Source of the DNA: Azorinus chamasolen
Lineage: Eukaryota > Mollusca > Bivalvia > Cardiida > Solecurtidae
Reading direction: 5' to 3'
Assembly: GCA_963576725.1 (NCBI GenBank)
Contig: OY755251.1
Coordinates: 36,359,302-36,423,301 of the forward strand
DNA length: 64,000 bases
Below the pieces are notes generated by a model, which was not told where the DNA came from, made no database searches, and saw only the letters and a list, made by a program, of their open reading frames with translations. The position numbers were made by a program, and so were the translations under genes. Positions 41,324 to 56,400 of this stretch are shown here, piece by piece (position 1 is the stretch's first letter; the number at the start of each line of letters is the position of its first letter).

Positions 41324-41457
41324 TCACGGTCCAAGCCTATCAGTCCATATTTTCACCAAAGTTTGATCGAATCGGAAAAAGTCAAACATCGTCACAATAT
41401 AGTCAACAATTGAACTGACATTACGAGCTCCTTTTATGTTACAGTGGAATACTATTT
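41324..41457 (-). CDS. Gene 2 terminal exon: C-terminal tail and stop
   Basis: Acceptor AAATTGTTACAG. In the phase left by the LDLa exon it reads EIVFHCNIKGARNVSSIVDY, then VTMFDFFRFDQTLVKIW and TDRLGP, with TGA at 41324-41326. Other frames stop at once. No domain recognised. An AATAAA lies 210 bp downstream, which fits a last exon, but no homology supports it. Confidence 0.58.
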
Positions 41458-44400
41458 CTGTAACAATTTAAAACACTTGGAATGTAAGATTAAATATTTA
41501 CACACGACACAATGATATATATTCCACTATGAATCAAGTATATTTAAATAATGCTTTAAAATGCTATACATTGGACGGCTTGAAACATTCATTAGATGAA
41601 ACACTTTGAAACAAAGTTCCCCTTTCCATAACTTGTTGTTGTTTTTGTCCCGCAACGTTCGCTCATTGTTCTTCAAACCTCATTCATTCTGTTTCTCAAC
41701 AAAATATTTGTAAAATATTCTGTAAACCCTATAATGCCTGCGTCCTTAAATTTGGGTTATTTACTCGGAGCTCGATAACTCAGATCCAGAAATTGATCAG
41801 ACAGTGCTGGTTTATTTAAAATCACTGTGACCTATTACAAACAGTATGGATGGGTGGGTTTTTTTGCACTCAAATCTTGGAGGCGCAGATCCTGCGCTCG
41901 AGAATCAATTCATTCCGAGGCACGCCATAACTTGACAACGTTGATCTTGCAAGCATCAATAGATTATCGCGTCAAAACCTCTAAACTTAGATTTTGCAAG
42001 CATCTATTGAATTTGGTTATCGCGTAAAAACTTATAAACGTAGATCTTACAAGTATCCATAAAAATCTTGTAAACGTCAAAACTTGCAAACGTAGATATT
42101 ATCGGCATCCATAAACTTGGTAATCGCGCCAGTAAACGCAGATGTTGCTATCAGGAGGTAACCATAAACTTGGTTATTGCGTCAGAACTTTGTAAATTTA
42201 ATCAAAATTAATTAAGTTGGAGTTTTTGACAAATTTTAGCCAATACACTGAATAGCGACATACAGTAGAAGGTCAATGCAGTGGTCATTTTATCAGAACA
42301 CTGAGGTGTTTAAACTTTTACTCCACACATACATCGTTTAATGAAGTTTGAAAATATAAAACCAGATCAGACGGCCCCTTCAGTAATTCTCTGATCTAGC
42401 TGTGTTTGTTTATATATGTTTACAATATAGATCTGATTCTAAAGTTTATGGAGTAAATGGTTAAAATCATTTGACAGTTTGTAGTGGATCCTTTTGAATG
42501 ACGTTCGTCTTGTGCTAAGCCACCAGCTGCCTGATAGACACACTATTCGACCTAATTTGAGTGGCTGTTGCAGGGAAGTTATAATGTATATTCATAGTAG
42601 AAAGAGTTGTTTCAACATCAGGCAAATGACGACGGTTGATAGCGAGACAAGTAGGCCAGCCGAGAGGCGATGTGCTGAAAACGACAGAAAATAATATCAA
42701 TGAGAACTAGAGTGAATATTTCATGACAAAGGTATCAATGCATCACAAATAGATATGCAACTACAACAAAGTTATTAGAGGTATAGTAGAATATATATGT
42801 TATCTGTCAGTCCGTCCGTTCACTCGGGCACACAAATATTATATGTTGAAGTGTATTTCGGTGCAAACAGAGTATGCCAAGATCAGATGATATGCTTCTA
42901 CTCTGTTCGCTTCTGACATACAGATGTGATTCTGCAATTTCTGTAATGGATAACATTTCTCTTGTTCACAATGCCAATGTACAATGTAACAACGCATCTA
43001 GATAATATTCACCCATTCATTATGTCTTTCATGAATATTAAGTACGTGAAGGGTTAAGCAACCGTGCACTTTTGAAGGAACCTATATACATGTAATTGTT
43101 ATAACAGAGCAACATATAAACATGCGTACTCAAGTACTAAACTCGTCATTTCTCCACCAAACCCTATGTTGTGACCACTCTTTAGAATCGTCTCTTCGAG
43201 ACGATTATAAAGAGTGGTCACAACATGGGATATAGTGGAGAAATAAAGGAGTTATTCTTGAAAATGATTTAATTTACGCATCTTATCTAGACCCCTGGAA
43301 CTTACCTGCTGACTGACAGAAGATGTCTGACTCCTCAGTCATATTTCCACAAGTGTCTCTGTTGCTGCACAGCTCTTCATAGGAGAAGCACGTGTCTTGG
43401 GTGGTGCAGTGGAAAGATCCAGGTACGCAAGGACCCTGCAGTAGCCAAAGTGAAACGAAGGGCGTAATGTGTAAACGGCATGCTTCTATATTGTACCTTG
43501 CAATCACACACAATTCACGAAAGAATCGGACTTATTCAAATCGCATTATTCCTAGCTAACCCTTAACTCCATAACTATGTCTTTTAGCGCATTTGAAAAA
43601 GGGGCCGTCTGATCAAGGTAAAAAAAGTAAAGTATCTAGTTATAGTCTACTTTCAGTCCGAATGACCGCTCAGCCGACTGTACATTTACTCCCCTGGTCA
43701 TTGAGTCATTCGCCTACAATATTGAGCACTGATAAAATATGGCGGAATCATGCAGCCGCAGTACCGGCTAGTGACCCTCACAAGTATCCATTTAACACCT
43801 GGGTGGTGAGGAGATGCGGATGGGAGACACTGAAAAGCGCCTCTGAAATTCCGGGAGGGACCGGGATTTGAACCCCGGACCTCCGGACTGATAGTCAAGC
43901 GCGCTGCCACTAGACCACCGCACACCAACAGCTTTGTTTGTTATGAAATTATATAGGCCTCACGCTACAATTTTGGTCCTTAAGCATCATAATATTCAGC
44001 GAAATTGATATTAGTTAAGTCATCATTTCTAACATTAATATTCATTGAAAAAGGTTTAAACTACTTTCCCTCGACAAAGGCAATCCATAAAGACTGTTTT
44101 ATTTTGTTTAATCTTGGGCCTGATGAGCAACTTACTTTTACAGAATTGTTACACCTACTTCATTTTCAAAATGCAAGCTATAAGCAATTTGTCTACCAAA
44201 CTGCAATCAGGGTGTCAAACAGTATGGATCCTGATGAGACGCCGAGTTACTCTGTACGTATATAAACTGTTTGCATAGGTAATCACTCATCCGCCAATAG
44301 CAAGCTAAAGTTTAAAGTTATATTAGTCTAAACAAGATCAGAGCTTTGTCGAAGTATGGGTCTTCTGATCAGGGTCTGCACGGTTTGTGTAAAGCGATTG

Positions 44401-47400
44401 ACCAGTTATTAATTCTTTTTAACAAGTACATTTGGTACTTACAATAGGTATACCCGTTCCCGAATCTCCTGTGCCATTGCCCGTACCACCTGTTCCTGTT
44501 CCTGTATCTCCTGTGCCATTGCCCGTACCACCTGTACCTGTTCCTGTATCTCCTGTGCCATTGTTCGTTCCACCGGTTCCATTTCCCGTATCTCCTGTGC
44601 CATTGCCCTTACCACCGGTTCCCGTTCCCGTATCCCCTGTGTTATTGCCCGTAATATTGGGTCGCATATAAGCGGGATCATCCTCGACTCCACTTACAAA
44701 CGCTGGAATCGGCACATCTATACAAAACAACACAAGAATGTAATAATTTAAGAAATATATTAAGAAACTGAACAATAGATAGTGCATTTTGTATAGTAAA
44801 CTAGTGTTTGTTTAGTGTTTGGTCGCTAGATGCAAATTCACGATATTCCGTGTAGACAGTTTTTGCTATAGATGCGATGCACTCGGTATCCAGCCAGGGT
44901 CCAAACTATTTGATTGAAATGTAAGAATTTTCTATCTTAAAGTGGGTGTCACCCTAGTGTGTATGATACAAACGTATACCAGCATACGAGAGACAAGGTT
45001 CATACGTTTCGCATACGCAGAACTATACACTGGAGGTAAATAAGGCATACATCGTATATGTTTCAAACACGCAGTCATACGCCGGTGTACGTTCTCATAC
45101 GCAGAGGCGGAAAATAATTTTTGAACATGTTCACCGTATACGAGCGTATGAACTGTAATTTATGCATACGCTCATCATACGCTAGGCATATGTTACATGT
45201 ACATATGGTAGAGTGTTGGTAAAGGTACGTTACTTATAGGTCAAAAACGCTTCACATACGGTGGCTTGAAGGCGGCCAGTAAAGTATCATATATACAGCG
45301 TAACGAAATTGGAACGTATGTCAGACGAATAACTAAAGTATTTAACGTATTCCTGGCAAGTGATACGCTATTCATACGCTACTCATACATGTATTTTATT
45401 TTTATGCTCGCATACGCTACATACACGCTGATATACGCTACACTGGCGGTGACATAAGGTGGCATACGCTAGTACGTTTCTCATGCGCTGCATATGCGTC
45501 AGATATACGATACATATACGCTATTCATACGCTGCTAATACGCTCATCGAAGTAGATAGTAGTGAACAATTTGGGTTTATACGCTCAAAGCTCCTATAGG
45601 AACCGTCTGTTCAGGGTCTACTCTGTTTGCAAATGCGTGCAAATGTGTTTATATGAGGGAAAGCGTTAAATAACGTGAACTTAACATGTGATGTTTATGT
45701 CAGTGAGAAACCTACACCGTTCACATCCAGGGCGTTAGTCTGTGCCTGGTGTACTGTTAGTTGTTTCAAATGCACACGAAATTCCAGGATCTGCCTTCCT
45801 TAGGTTTATTAGGTTACTTCAGATAGTAGAAGGGTTATTACAGGTTAGTAGACGTTTCTAAGAGTGTAAGATTCTATAACAATGGAACTATCTTACATGT
45901 AATAGTTTGTTATACAAACAAGAGAGAAAGAAAATAATGAGAAGAATGGCTATTGGTGGGTTTAAGCATTTAAACCTCCAAACATTGAATGTAATCTGGC
46001 AGAGATTTAGCATCATTATTGTTTTGTAGATCATGTCAATATTTGAATGCCGCAGAATATTTTTAATGATAGTTCTTGTTTACCATTACAGTACCTTCAG
46101 AAACATATCTATACAATTCTATAATGCAAACAAAGCAAACTCTATTTACAAAGGTGTGACAAGGCATTTATCAGATAAAGGGTTAATGCACTGGCGTAGT
46201 GAAATTAATCAAATAATTTTCAAGAGGTAAATCAAAACAACAATTAACCCTTTCGGCGCCATTTTTTGTTAAGTCATTCGGTACAATAAGGAAATGAGAT
46301 AAATATATATAAAGGAATAAATCGCATATATAGAACTGCAGACTGTGACAAAAAGTGAAGTCCCAGATCAGACGCCGCCTTGAAAAGGCGGCGTCTGATC
46401 TGGGACTGCACTATTTGTCGTGGTGCATTTATGCGACATTGGTGGTGAAAGGGTTAACTGCAGCAACTTACCAAGAGGCAATGAGAAGCCAATGTACAAG
46501 CATTTGTCAGTCCCATCTTTCGTGTTATAATTGTTAAACTGGAAATAAAGATAAACGCCCTGAGTTCCGATTACATGTACATCAGTACAGGTAACCTTCT
46601 ACTCGTACAAAAAGTAAAAACAAAAAAGGTTGATAAAAAGAGATTTGATTTTACTGGCCTACCGCTATCGATAAAATGTGCAGGTAAACTCTAAAACATG
46701 CCTATCGATAACAATAATTACAGTACGATATCGATTATTCGAACACGCAAATACGTACCATTATTGATCTTTAACACAGGTGTCAGCTTAATGCAGGGTG
46801 AAGGTCATGCATAAAGCTCCTCCTTTATATATATGCGCCCGAGTGAACGGATAACCTCTAGGAGCTTTCTGCATGATCTTCACCCTGCATTAAGCCACAA
46901 CCTCCTACAAAGACATCAACTCTTCATTAGTAAAATACGTAGTATCGAGTGTTTACGGTAATATCATAAGGGAAGAGTCATAATTAACTTTTGCCAGAAA
47001 GTGAAGCTAAACCCGTTTTCAGTTATGTTTGTACAAGTGATTCGTCATTTCATATTGCTGTGTATGATGACAATGTTGAACAAATACTGGCAGTACAATA
47101 TGATTAAACTCAACAGTGAACGTAAATTAAACACCTGTGCATCGATAACGATACGTTGTGCAAGTACACGTAATATAGGCTTACGAATAACTATAAATTG
47201 ATTGTTTTATTAACTCTTTCGCTGCTAAATTTTGTCGCCTGAAAACTCTGTCGTCTGTTGAATATTCATTGTTTATTTTTCTTCATTTATCTTCTTCCAA
47301 ACAGTCCCTGTAACAAACTCTGTCTCATCTGAATCCAAACTGTTTGCATAGGTAATCACAGATGCTACATTGGCAGCGAAAGAGTTAAGATATAATTTTA

Positions 47401-50400
47401 TTATGAACATAGGATTTTTTTTACTATGAAAGCAACTTTAGGATTAGATCGATATAATTCTAGTACATGTAGAACCTCTCTAGTAAACAGTTATGCCTTT
47501 ATAAGCAGGTGGTTGCCTAATGCAAGACGAAATTTATGCAGAGCTTTCTGCATAGCATAACTTTCGTCCTGCATTAAGCTACCACCTGCCTCTGCCACCA
47601 GGAATTATGCTCAATGTTGATGGTCGCATTAGGGGGGGGGGGGTACTGTATATAAAAAATTATCCTGGGTCCATGCTTATAAAGCTTTAAGTTGAGTCTG
47701 ATTTTCGTTCTGAAGGTTTTGATTGGTCAGATTTGAGCCAAAGGCTCAAATCTGACCAATCAAAACATTCAGAACGATCTCAGAATCAACTAAACGTTTT
47801 ATAAGCATGGACCCTGATCAGAGGGCTCCCATGGGATGTCTACTCAATTTGCAAAGTCATCTGTATAATTATTACAAAAGGAACCTCTCATTATCAAACA
47901 ACTACCGGTATACATTCAAATGTTTGACTATAGACTTACCTTGACAATAACGTCTTCGGTTATAGTGCCATAGGTATATAAGTATTGTACGGAATACAGG
48001 TAGTGCCAGTCGGCACCTGCGGCGGACATCGGTGTATCTCCAGACTCTAAATGACCTTTCTTCGCAAATGAGATAAGGGCATTGTCAGACGAATCGAATA
48101 GCTCTGAAGGTGTAAATGTTAAATCATGACAATCAATAGTTCTGAAGATGAAACAAGTCAAACTATACCAATCACTTGTTATAGAGGCGCACATTATCAA
48201 ATCATATTAATCATAAGTTCTAAAGTACAAAGTGTCAAATCATGTCAATTATTAAGTCTGAAGGCGCAAATTATTAGATCATCATCAATCAATATTGCCA
48301 AATTGTCATACCAAAGTACTTAATATGCAAATAGTCAAATCATACCAATTAATGGTTCTGAATTAGCGAATAGTCAAATCATATCAATTAATAGATCTGA
48401 AAGTGCGTATAGTCAAAACATATACGTGTAAATCGAAATATGTACATGTACATGTATAAACGGTGTGTTTTTGTTGTAGTTTTTTTGTTTGTGTTTTTGT
48501 TTTTGTTGTCGTTGTTTTTTGTTAAAAATTCGTTTGTTCAGGTCCTGCTATAATGACGGGACCTCGTTTATTATCCCCGTCATTGCTGTGTAAGGGGTCG
48601 GGGAACCATCCCTCTCCACACCGTACATATATAAGTATACACACACCTAGTCCTATAACATACCATGTTTAGCTTATTCCTCCAGAGATACAAACTTACT
48701 GTGCCTCAGCAAACAGAGTAAATCGAGCTCAGATGGTTTCTATAGGAGTTGTTTTGATCGGGGCCTGTGCTTTTTGCTTATGTTATAATTTAGACATGTT
48801 TGTACAGTTTCTGCTATTGCCAATATTCCTATGTCCACGTTCTATCATAAACATTAATGTAATTAACATGTATGACGGCATTATATCCGACATGAATATT
48901 CATGTAGTATTGGGCTAAATCACATTTAACTTTGCAGAGCCTTAAACAATGAAATTGAACAAAGAAAAAACTTGTGACCAGACTAACATAATGCTTATAT
49001 TTACTGATATGTATTCCCATTAACTGATCAAATGAAAAATAAAATTGTCGAATTTCAAGGTATATATCAGTGATATAATATGCGCAGTAATACATTTTAA
49101 CACTTTCGCTGCCAAACTCTGTCGTCTGCTAACTTTGTCGTCTGCTACAAATTTTCATTCTTTTGATTTTCTTCATTTTTGTTTCAAAAACATAGTAACA
49201 GTAACAAACAGTTTGGATCCTGATGAATCCAAACTGTTTGCATAGGTAATCACAAATCCGGCACTGGCAGCGAAAGGGTTAATGCAATTCTCTTTTGTAC
49301 GTTTAGGAAGGACTGACAGCTTCCCTGCAGTAAATGAATAAAGGTTGCCCTGTTTGGAGCTGGTAACTGTTTGACTTCTTCCGATTCGAAAAAGCTTTTG
49401 AGATACTGTTGACTGATTGTCAACTACTAGGGTTCTCATGACACGCAGAGTTACTCATTGATTTTTGCAAATCTGATTCCTGTCGTGGATAAGGGTTACC
49501 CTTTCAGTACGGGCAACCAGTGACTAATGTGCTTGTTAGACAGTGTAAACCCTCTAGGGACCCTCTAATTAGAGTTTGCACTGTTTGTCATGTTACACTT
49601 AAAAACTCCTTGAGTATTCACTGTTCGAATTTTGGAATAGTACATTTGAAAATTCAGAGTTGAAAAGGTTAGAGTACCAACCAATAAACCAGTTATACAT
49701 ATTTCTGTAGTTGAAATGAAACTGTAAACTTGTCGCCCCGGCGGGAATGGTAACAATAGACATATGCTGATCTGAAATAACACGGAAAAATGAATGGCGT
49801 AAATGTCAGGTCTAACATGTTTACCTATTTTATTCAAATCATTATTATAGCGAATATTATATAAAACGTTATAACAAGATATTTAACAAATGACTATAAT
49901 AAGGAATATCATACACATCATTAATGAGGGATATTATACTAATCAGAATAATGAGGAATAGTATGCGAATCATTATAATAAGGAAATATTATACAAATCA
50001 TAGTAATAATGGACATTATACAAATAATTATAATAAGGAATGTTATTAAAATTCGCCCCGTACTTCATTCTCAATGTTGTTATATTTTCTAGTATTTCGG
50101 GATCATTAGTTTTGATGTTATTAGTCTTGAAAAATGAATACTGCTTAAGCCGGTGCTAGAGGGCGTGAGTCGTGTTGCACTTTTAATTACTACTCATGAA
50201 CAGATTCAATAAAACCGAGTCTGCAATTTTCTCTTTTCGCATTGCTACTTTTGCTTTAGAAGGATCTCCAATTTTCAGGATATTTGTACAAACCATCATA
50301 ATGAGGAATATTATACAACACATTACATATTCTAATATGAAATATTACACAACCCATTATAATGAGGAATATCATACAAATAATTTAAATATGGAATATT

Positions 50401-53400
50401 ATACGAATCACAGTAATATTGAATATCATTATATCAAGGCATATTATATGAATCACTGTAATATTGAATATCATTATATCAAGGCATATTATATGAATCA
50501 CTGTAATATTGAATATCATTATATCAAGGCATATTATACGAATTTTAATAATATGGAAAATTACACAAACCATAGTAATACAGGAAGTTATACAAAGTAT
50601 TATAATAAAGAATGTAATACAAATATTTATTATATTAATTCATTCCCTCCTAGACTACTTTTAGACCCAACCTTTTTGAAATAATTTATCGAAAAGGAGC
50701 ATTATCTGCAGAAAAGAAGAATTTTAGAATTGCGTGGTTTTAAAACCATTGCGATAAATAGAGAATTTGCTCCTATTGCTATATTTATCACACTGGTTTC
50801 TAAATGTACTTTTACAGGGGCACCAAAATGCGTCACTAGGGGTGAATGCGTTCAGGGCTATACTACAAATAATTACATGCAGCCACGTCTCCACAGAAGA
50901 TTTTGTCCACGGATTGGCAGGTAGAATTATCGCCACCACACACCCCGCACATGTCAGCGGACATGCTGCCGCTCTGGCCATCACACCCAAAAGCCTACAG
51001 AACGAACAGTAATGCATGCTATAGTATATAGACGATGGCTATAGTTCTGTAGTAACAATTAAAGCACTGTAGGGCTAATGAATATTCATGTAAGATATAA
51101 TAAACCGTATGAATATTAACTACAGTTGAATTTCGATATTTCGAACTCGGATAACTCGAACTAAGAGTTCGGTCTTTCCATAACTTACAATACAGAATTG
51201 TTCTAAAATGTATTACTACACATATCTAGAAACATATGCGAACATGAGATATTGGTCAGATTATAAATCGGATGACTCGAGTCTAGGTAACCTCGAACTA
51301 ATTTGTATGGTCCCTTAAAGTTTGAGATATCGAAGTTCAGCTCTACATGCATTTTATAATTATATTATGGTCGAGGAAATACATATGCAAACAAAACACA
51401 CCAGATGGCGCTTGATCTGAGTCTATTCTATTTGCAAAAAACGCCATATAACGTCTAGCACTCTCAAGGCATACCCGTGATGGTAATTGGCATATCCGTG
51501 GTCGTAATTGCACTACATTTGAATACAGGTCGAAAACGCCGAAACCTCGTTGCCCTATCAGAATCCATACTGTTTAAAAGCCTTGTAGTTTTGGTTTAAA
51601 CGTAGTTTATTACCACTAATTTACAACTTGCATAAAAGTACAGAAATATTGCAATGAAAGTTGGGAACTTATCAATGTCCTCTCTTTGGCATATACATGT
51701 AATACTTCACAAAAGCAGTTGCTCACATAAACATTACATACTTTACAAATTGATTTTCAAAATATAATACACCTTATATATCTGTTGAATCTGGAAAGAA
51801 AAGAGACATAGGAAGGAACACAACAAAATGATTGGAACCAAACGTGATTGGAACATAAAGTGAAAGTATGTGGCAGATACAAAATAATTTCGTGACAATG
51901 AACACGTTACATTACCCATTTCAGTAGCTACAGATCTCTTAGTTATACATGACGTTTCTGTTTCATAATAAGCGTTGTATTAAGACACTTTCACGATGTA
52001 TTACTGAACTGCAAATAGAGTCGTGTATTCATTTCAACTGTCAGTCTAAGAATAGCATAACTTTAGCGCCTGGTCTATAAATATGGTTTGATGCTATTAA
52101 ACAGGTCATCTGAACTCCATTGTACAGTGGACATGAAAGTATGCAATGTTCAGTACATTGGACTTTACCGCAACGACAAAGAGAAGAAGCTACTAGAAAA
52201 AAGAATCGACGATGATAAGCGAACTGCAGTTTGTTCGCAAGCGACCGTGTATTAACTGTTCTTTTCTACTTCCATATCTATAAAAGGAGGGCGATTGCGA
52301 TCTTCTGTATTGGTTCAGTGAGTTTGTAAAGCTGTTTACCGATCCAAACTCTTTAAAGTGTTCTACATTTTTTTATAACAGGGGGAAGACACTTACGTTA
52401 AGCTTAAATAAAAAAAACACCATTAAATATAATTCATATCATTCTAATGAAACCCTTGTAACAAGATACAGTAAAATCTATATTATTCGAACACAAAAAT
52501 ACGTATCATAACTCATCTGTAAGACAGGTGGGAGCTTAATGCATGGCGAAAGTCATTCAGAAACCTCCTAGATGAGCTTTCTGCATGACTGTCACCATGC
52601 ATTCAGCAGCCATCTGCCGAAAAGGGTCTAAATTCTTCTATACTAAAATTACGAATAATCGAGATTTTACTGTACTCTAAAATAAATTCTCAAATAAACA
52701 AGACTCGCCTCACATTGACCTTTAACACAGAAACCTTTAATACGACGTCCGCGGGGATAGCCTCTGGCTTCTATGGATGTCATGATATCAGCGTCACACT
52801 GTATAGCGTCAGGCATTAAAGCAAAACGGAATGTTGACCTAATGTTTCCGGAAACTGATTTGCAAAGCACCTCGCATTGACCCAGCCCTAAAAATGAAAT
52901 AGTAAAACCCTTTCTAAATAACCTACTTAGTGAATTGAAACGTTGATATACTAGTGAATTAAAACGGGGTGTTCAAAGTAAGTTCATAGGAGCACATGCT
53001 ACATTCAATACTACACAATTCTAAAATGGGAATGGGTTAACCCTTTACTTCCTGAATATTCATGTAGGAAATAATAACACAGGGCAGTCCCTGACCAAAA
53101 CCTGTAGAAGCCGTCTGATCAGGGTCTGCTATGTTTGCTTATGTACTAATATTGATACGATTCCACATTTTACCGCTATGGTAAAACTATTCTTTATGCA
53201 TAGGCCAATAATAAAAGTGCATTTAGGTTACATTCAAGATGCAATTATTTCCTATATGAATCTTCATCATTTAAAGGGTTAGCAGATATGCATTTAAAAT
53301 ATAGCATGTTGTGAGCGAATTCGTGATATCAATAGAAAACAAGAGTTGATCCAGCTGAGAAGCCTAGTTGGCCGGTTTCTCGTCAGAACCAGAGTACATT

Positions 53401-56400
53401 GTACTTCGATATTTTGATTGCATATTTGTAAGTAGAAATTACCATGTATACTGAACATGTGCATATTTGTATGTAGAAATTACCATGTACACTAAACATA
53501 AAGTAGACTAAATATTGTGCTCTCCTGTTGTATAGATATGCTATAGTATATTATTGTAGTGACAGACTACAAGACGCTGATGTACGTTTTGAGGCGCATT
53601 GTCCGTATTTGCTATGTTTAACCCTTTACATGTAACTCTTTTGATTGCCTTTGCAAACAGACTAAACCCATACCAGACGGTTATCACAGGAGCCATCTGT
53701 TCAGGGATTGCTCGGTTTGCTTAGGAATTAATTATGGATATTATTCTACAGTTTCTTCCCGGGTCAAAAGTTACATATTTATAATGCCATCATACAACAA
53801 TAAGATAAATAATAGTGTTACGAGCCAGGCGCAACAGAAAAGACAAAGCCAGCAACAAACTTTACAGACTTTATTAAATTGAAATGTCAAGTTGAAGAAA
53901 TAATAAAATACCTGTTGTTTAAAGTCCAAATAATAAATCCAATTCCAGTCCTTTTGAATTATAAACACTGGCACTTTTAATTTTAATATCACACACTTTT
54001 AATAACCCAGTGAATATATCAGTATCCAAACTATTCACAAGTAAACTTCTAGTACGCTGATGTTTGCCAAAAGACCCAAGATAAAAACAGTGAAGTTTGA
54101 GTTCCATATATATATACTCTGTTACCATTCTAGAAGGGTATTGAACAATCATAGAATTTCTTGAAGATCACATGTCTACTTGTTTACAATGAAATTACTA
54201 AATATAGACTTTCTGGAATTTTCTATCCACAAAACAAGATCATGTGACTGCTTGTTTACCAACATATTATCAAATATACATTTCTAGAACAATCTACATA
54301 ATTACATATTATTCTCTTTAATATTCAATGACCTTCTAGAAGATTTTAAGAACTTATAACAGTTCTATGGATACACTAATGTATTTTAAGACATTTAAAT
54401 ACTAAGTAAACATCAAAATCAATTTATAAACATGTTAACATAACAATAGCCATGATGTTATTATTTCTTGCATAAATATTCATGAGGTAAAGGAACTGTT
54501 GTATAACATTGAAGCCTTTGTTTCTTGTCATTTTGTACATTAAACCCCCTGTAAACCGGTATTCTAGTAGAGAATAATTTGGATAATTTTAGGCAAGTGG
54601 CTGCTTAATGCAGGGTGAAAGTCATGTAGAAAGCTCCTCTGGGAGTTTTCTGCATGACTTTCACCCTGCATTAAGCTGGCACCAGTCTCCAAGACCAACA
54701 CTTATACTAAATTTATCGTCCGATTCAGAGGGATTATACTGTATATCGTTTTCACGTGATTTACCTGATGTCGTGCGCCTGTCTCCATTGGACGTGTATT
54801 CATCGGAAGATATTAACCCGTTATCAAGCAACCTCTGACACACCGCTGACGCACGTGCCTTTCGTATTTTAGAAACTGAGCTAGGTTCGTCAGCGCATGG
54901 CTTCAAAAGAGAAAACTATTTGTGAATTCATGTGTATGTGTATGATGACTGACACAAAAGTTGGCATTTTAACATCCTGGTTCTTAACCCTTTCACCGCC
55001 AATGTCGGAAAATGCACCACGACAAATAGATCAGACGCCGCCTTTTCAAGTTGCATTCATTTATCTCATTTTCTTATCTTACCGAATGATGTTTCAAAAT
55101 TGTTTTGCAGGCTGCAATTAGAAATTTGGCACCGAAAGGGTTAACAAGTTGTAATAAAATAACCTGTGCTCGGATCTGGTGCAAATTTGATTACGTTTGA
55201 TTCGGTTAAGCATTTTAAACCGCAGTTTTTGAAAAGTCTGTGGCGTTGGCCAATCAGAGTTTATTATTCGTTTTTTTCCCCTTTTTCGCGAATACTGGAT
55301 TATTGCCGTCACAATGAAACTGCGGTTTAAATCGGTTAGACTGCCACTGACAAGTCTTTATGAAATAGACTGGCTTCTCAAATAAGTCCGTGACATTTTA
55401 ATTCCTGTTCCGCTATATGCCACCTGGTTTGGTATTTGCTAGTAGCTTGCATATGATTGCGACACCGAGAAACTCTGATGTCTCTACGGGATCAAATCTG
55501 TTTGACACTCGGTCAAACATTTTTCAAAAGTTGCATCAGAGCCACATCTGACATTGATCCAACATCCACAGCGGGATAACGATAAATGTGCCAAACAAAC
55601 AGACGGAGATAGTGTAACAAAGAGACGTACCTACCGTTACAGAGATAGTGTACCTCCGTTGACAGACGGAGATAGTGTAACAAAGAGACGTACATGTACC
55701 TACCGTTATAGAGATAGTGTAACGAAGAGTTGGCAGCCATCAGACGTACCTACCGTTATATACAGAGATAGTGTACACTGTACCGAAGAGTTGGCAGTCA
55801 CCTGACGTTACAGACGGGGATATTGTACAAAGAATTGGCAGCCACCAGACGTACCTACAGTTATAGACAGAGATAGTGTAACGAAGAGATGGCAGCCACT
55901 AGACGATACAGACCGGAATATTGTAGAAAGAGCTGGCAGCCACCAGACGTTAAAGACGGGGATATTGTAGAAAGAGTTGGCAGCCACTAGACGATACAGA
56001 CGGGGATATTGTAGAAAGAATTGGCAGCCACCAGACGTACCTACCGTTATAGACAGAGATAGTGTAACGAAGAGTTGGCAGTAACCTGACGTTACAGACG
56101 GGGGTATTGTAGCAAGAATTGGCAGCCACCAGACGTACCTACAGTTATAGACAGAGATAGTGTAACGAAGAGTTGGCAGCCACTAGACATTACAGACGGG
56201 GATATTGTACACAGATTTGGCAGCCATTAGAAATACCTACAGTTACAGACGGTGATAGTGCATCAAAGAGTTGGTATCCACTAGACGTACCTACCGTTAT
56301 AGACCAGGATTGTGTACAACGTGTTGACAGAGTTGGCAGCTACTAGACGTACCTGCCGTTATAGACTGTGATAGTGTAACAAGGAGTTGGCAGCTACTAG

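Noticed and set aside
43855..43924. Functional tRNA gene on the minus strand
   Set aside because: A- and B-box-like motifs are present, but the anticodon arm does not form and the SINE body follows directly.
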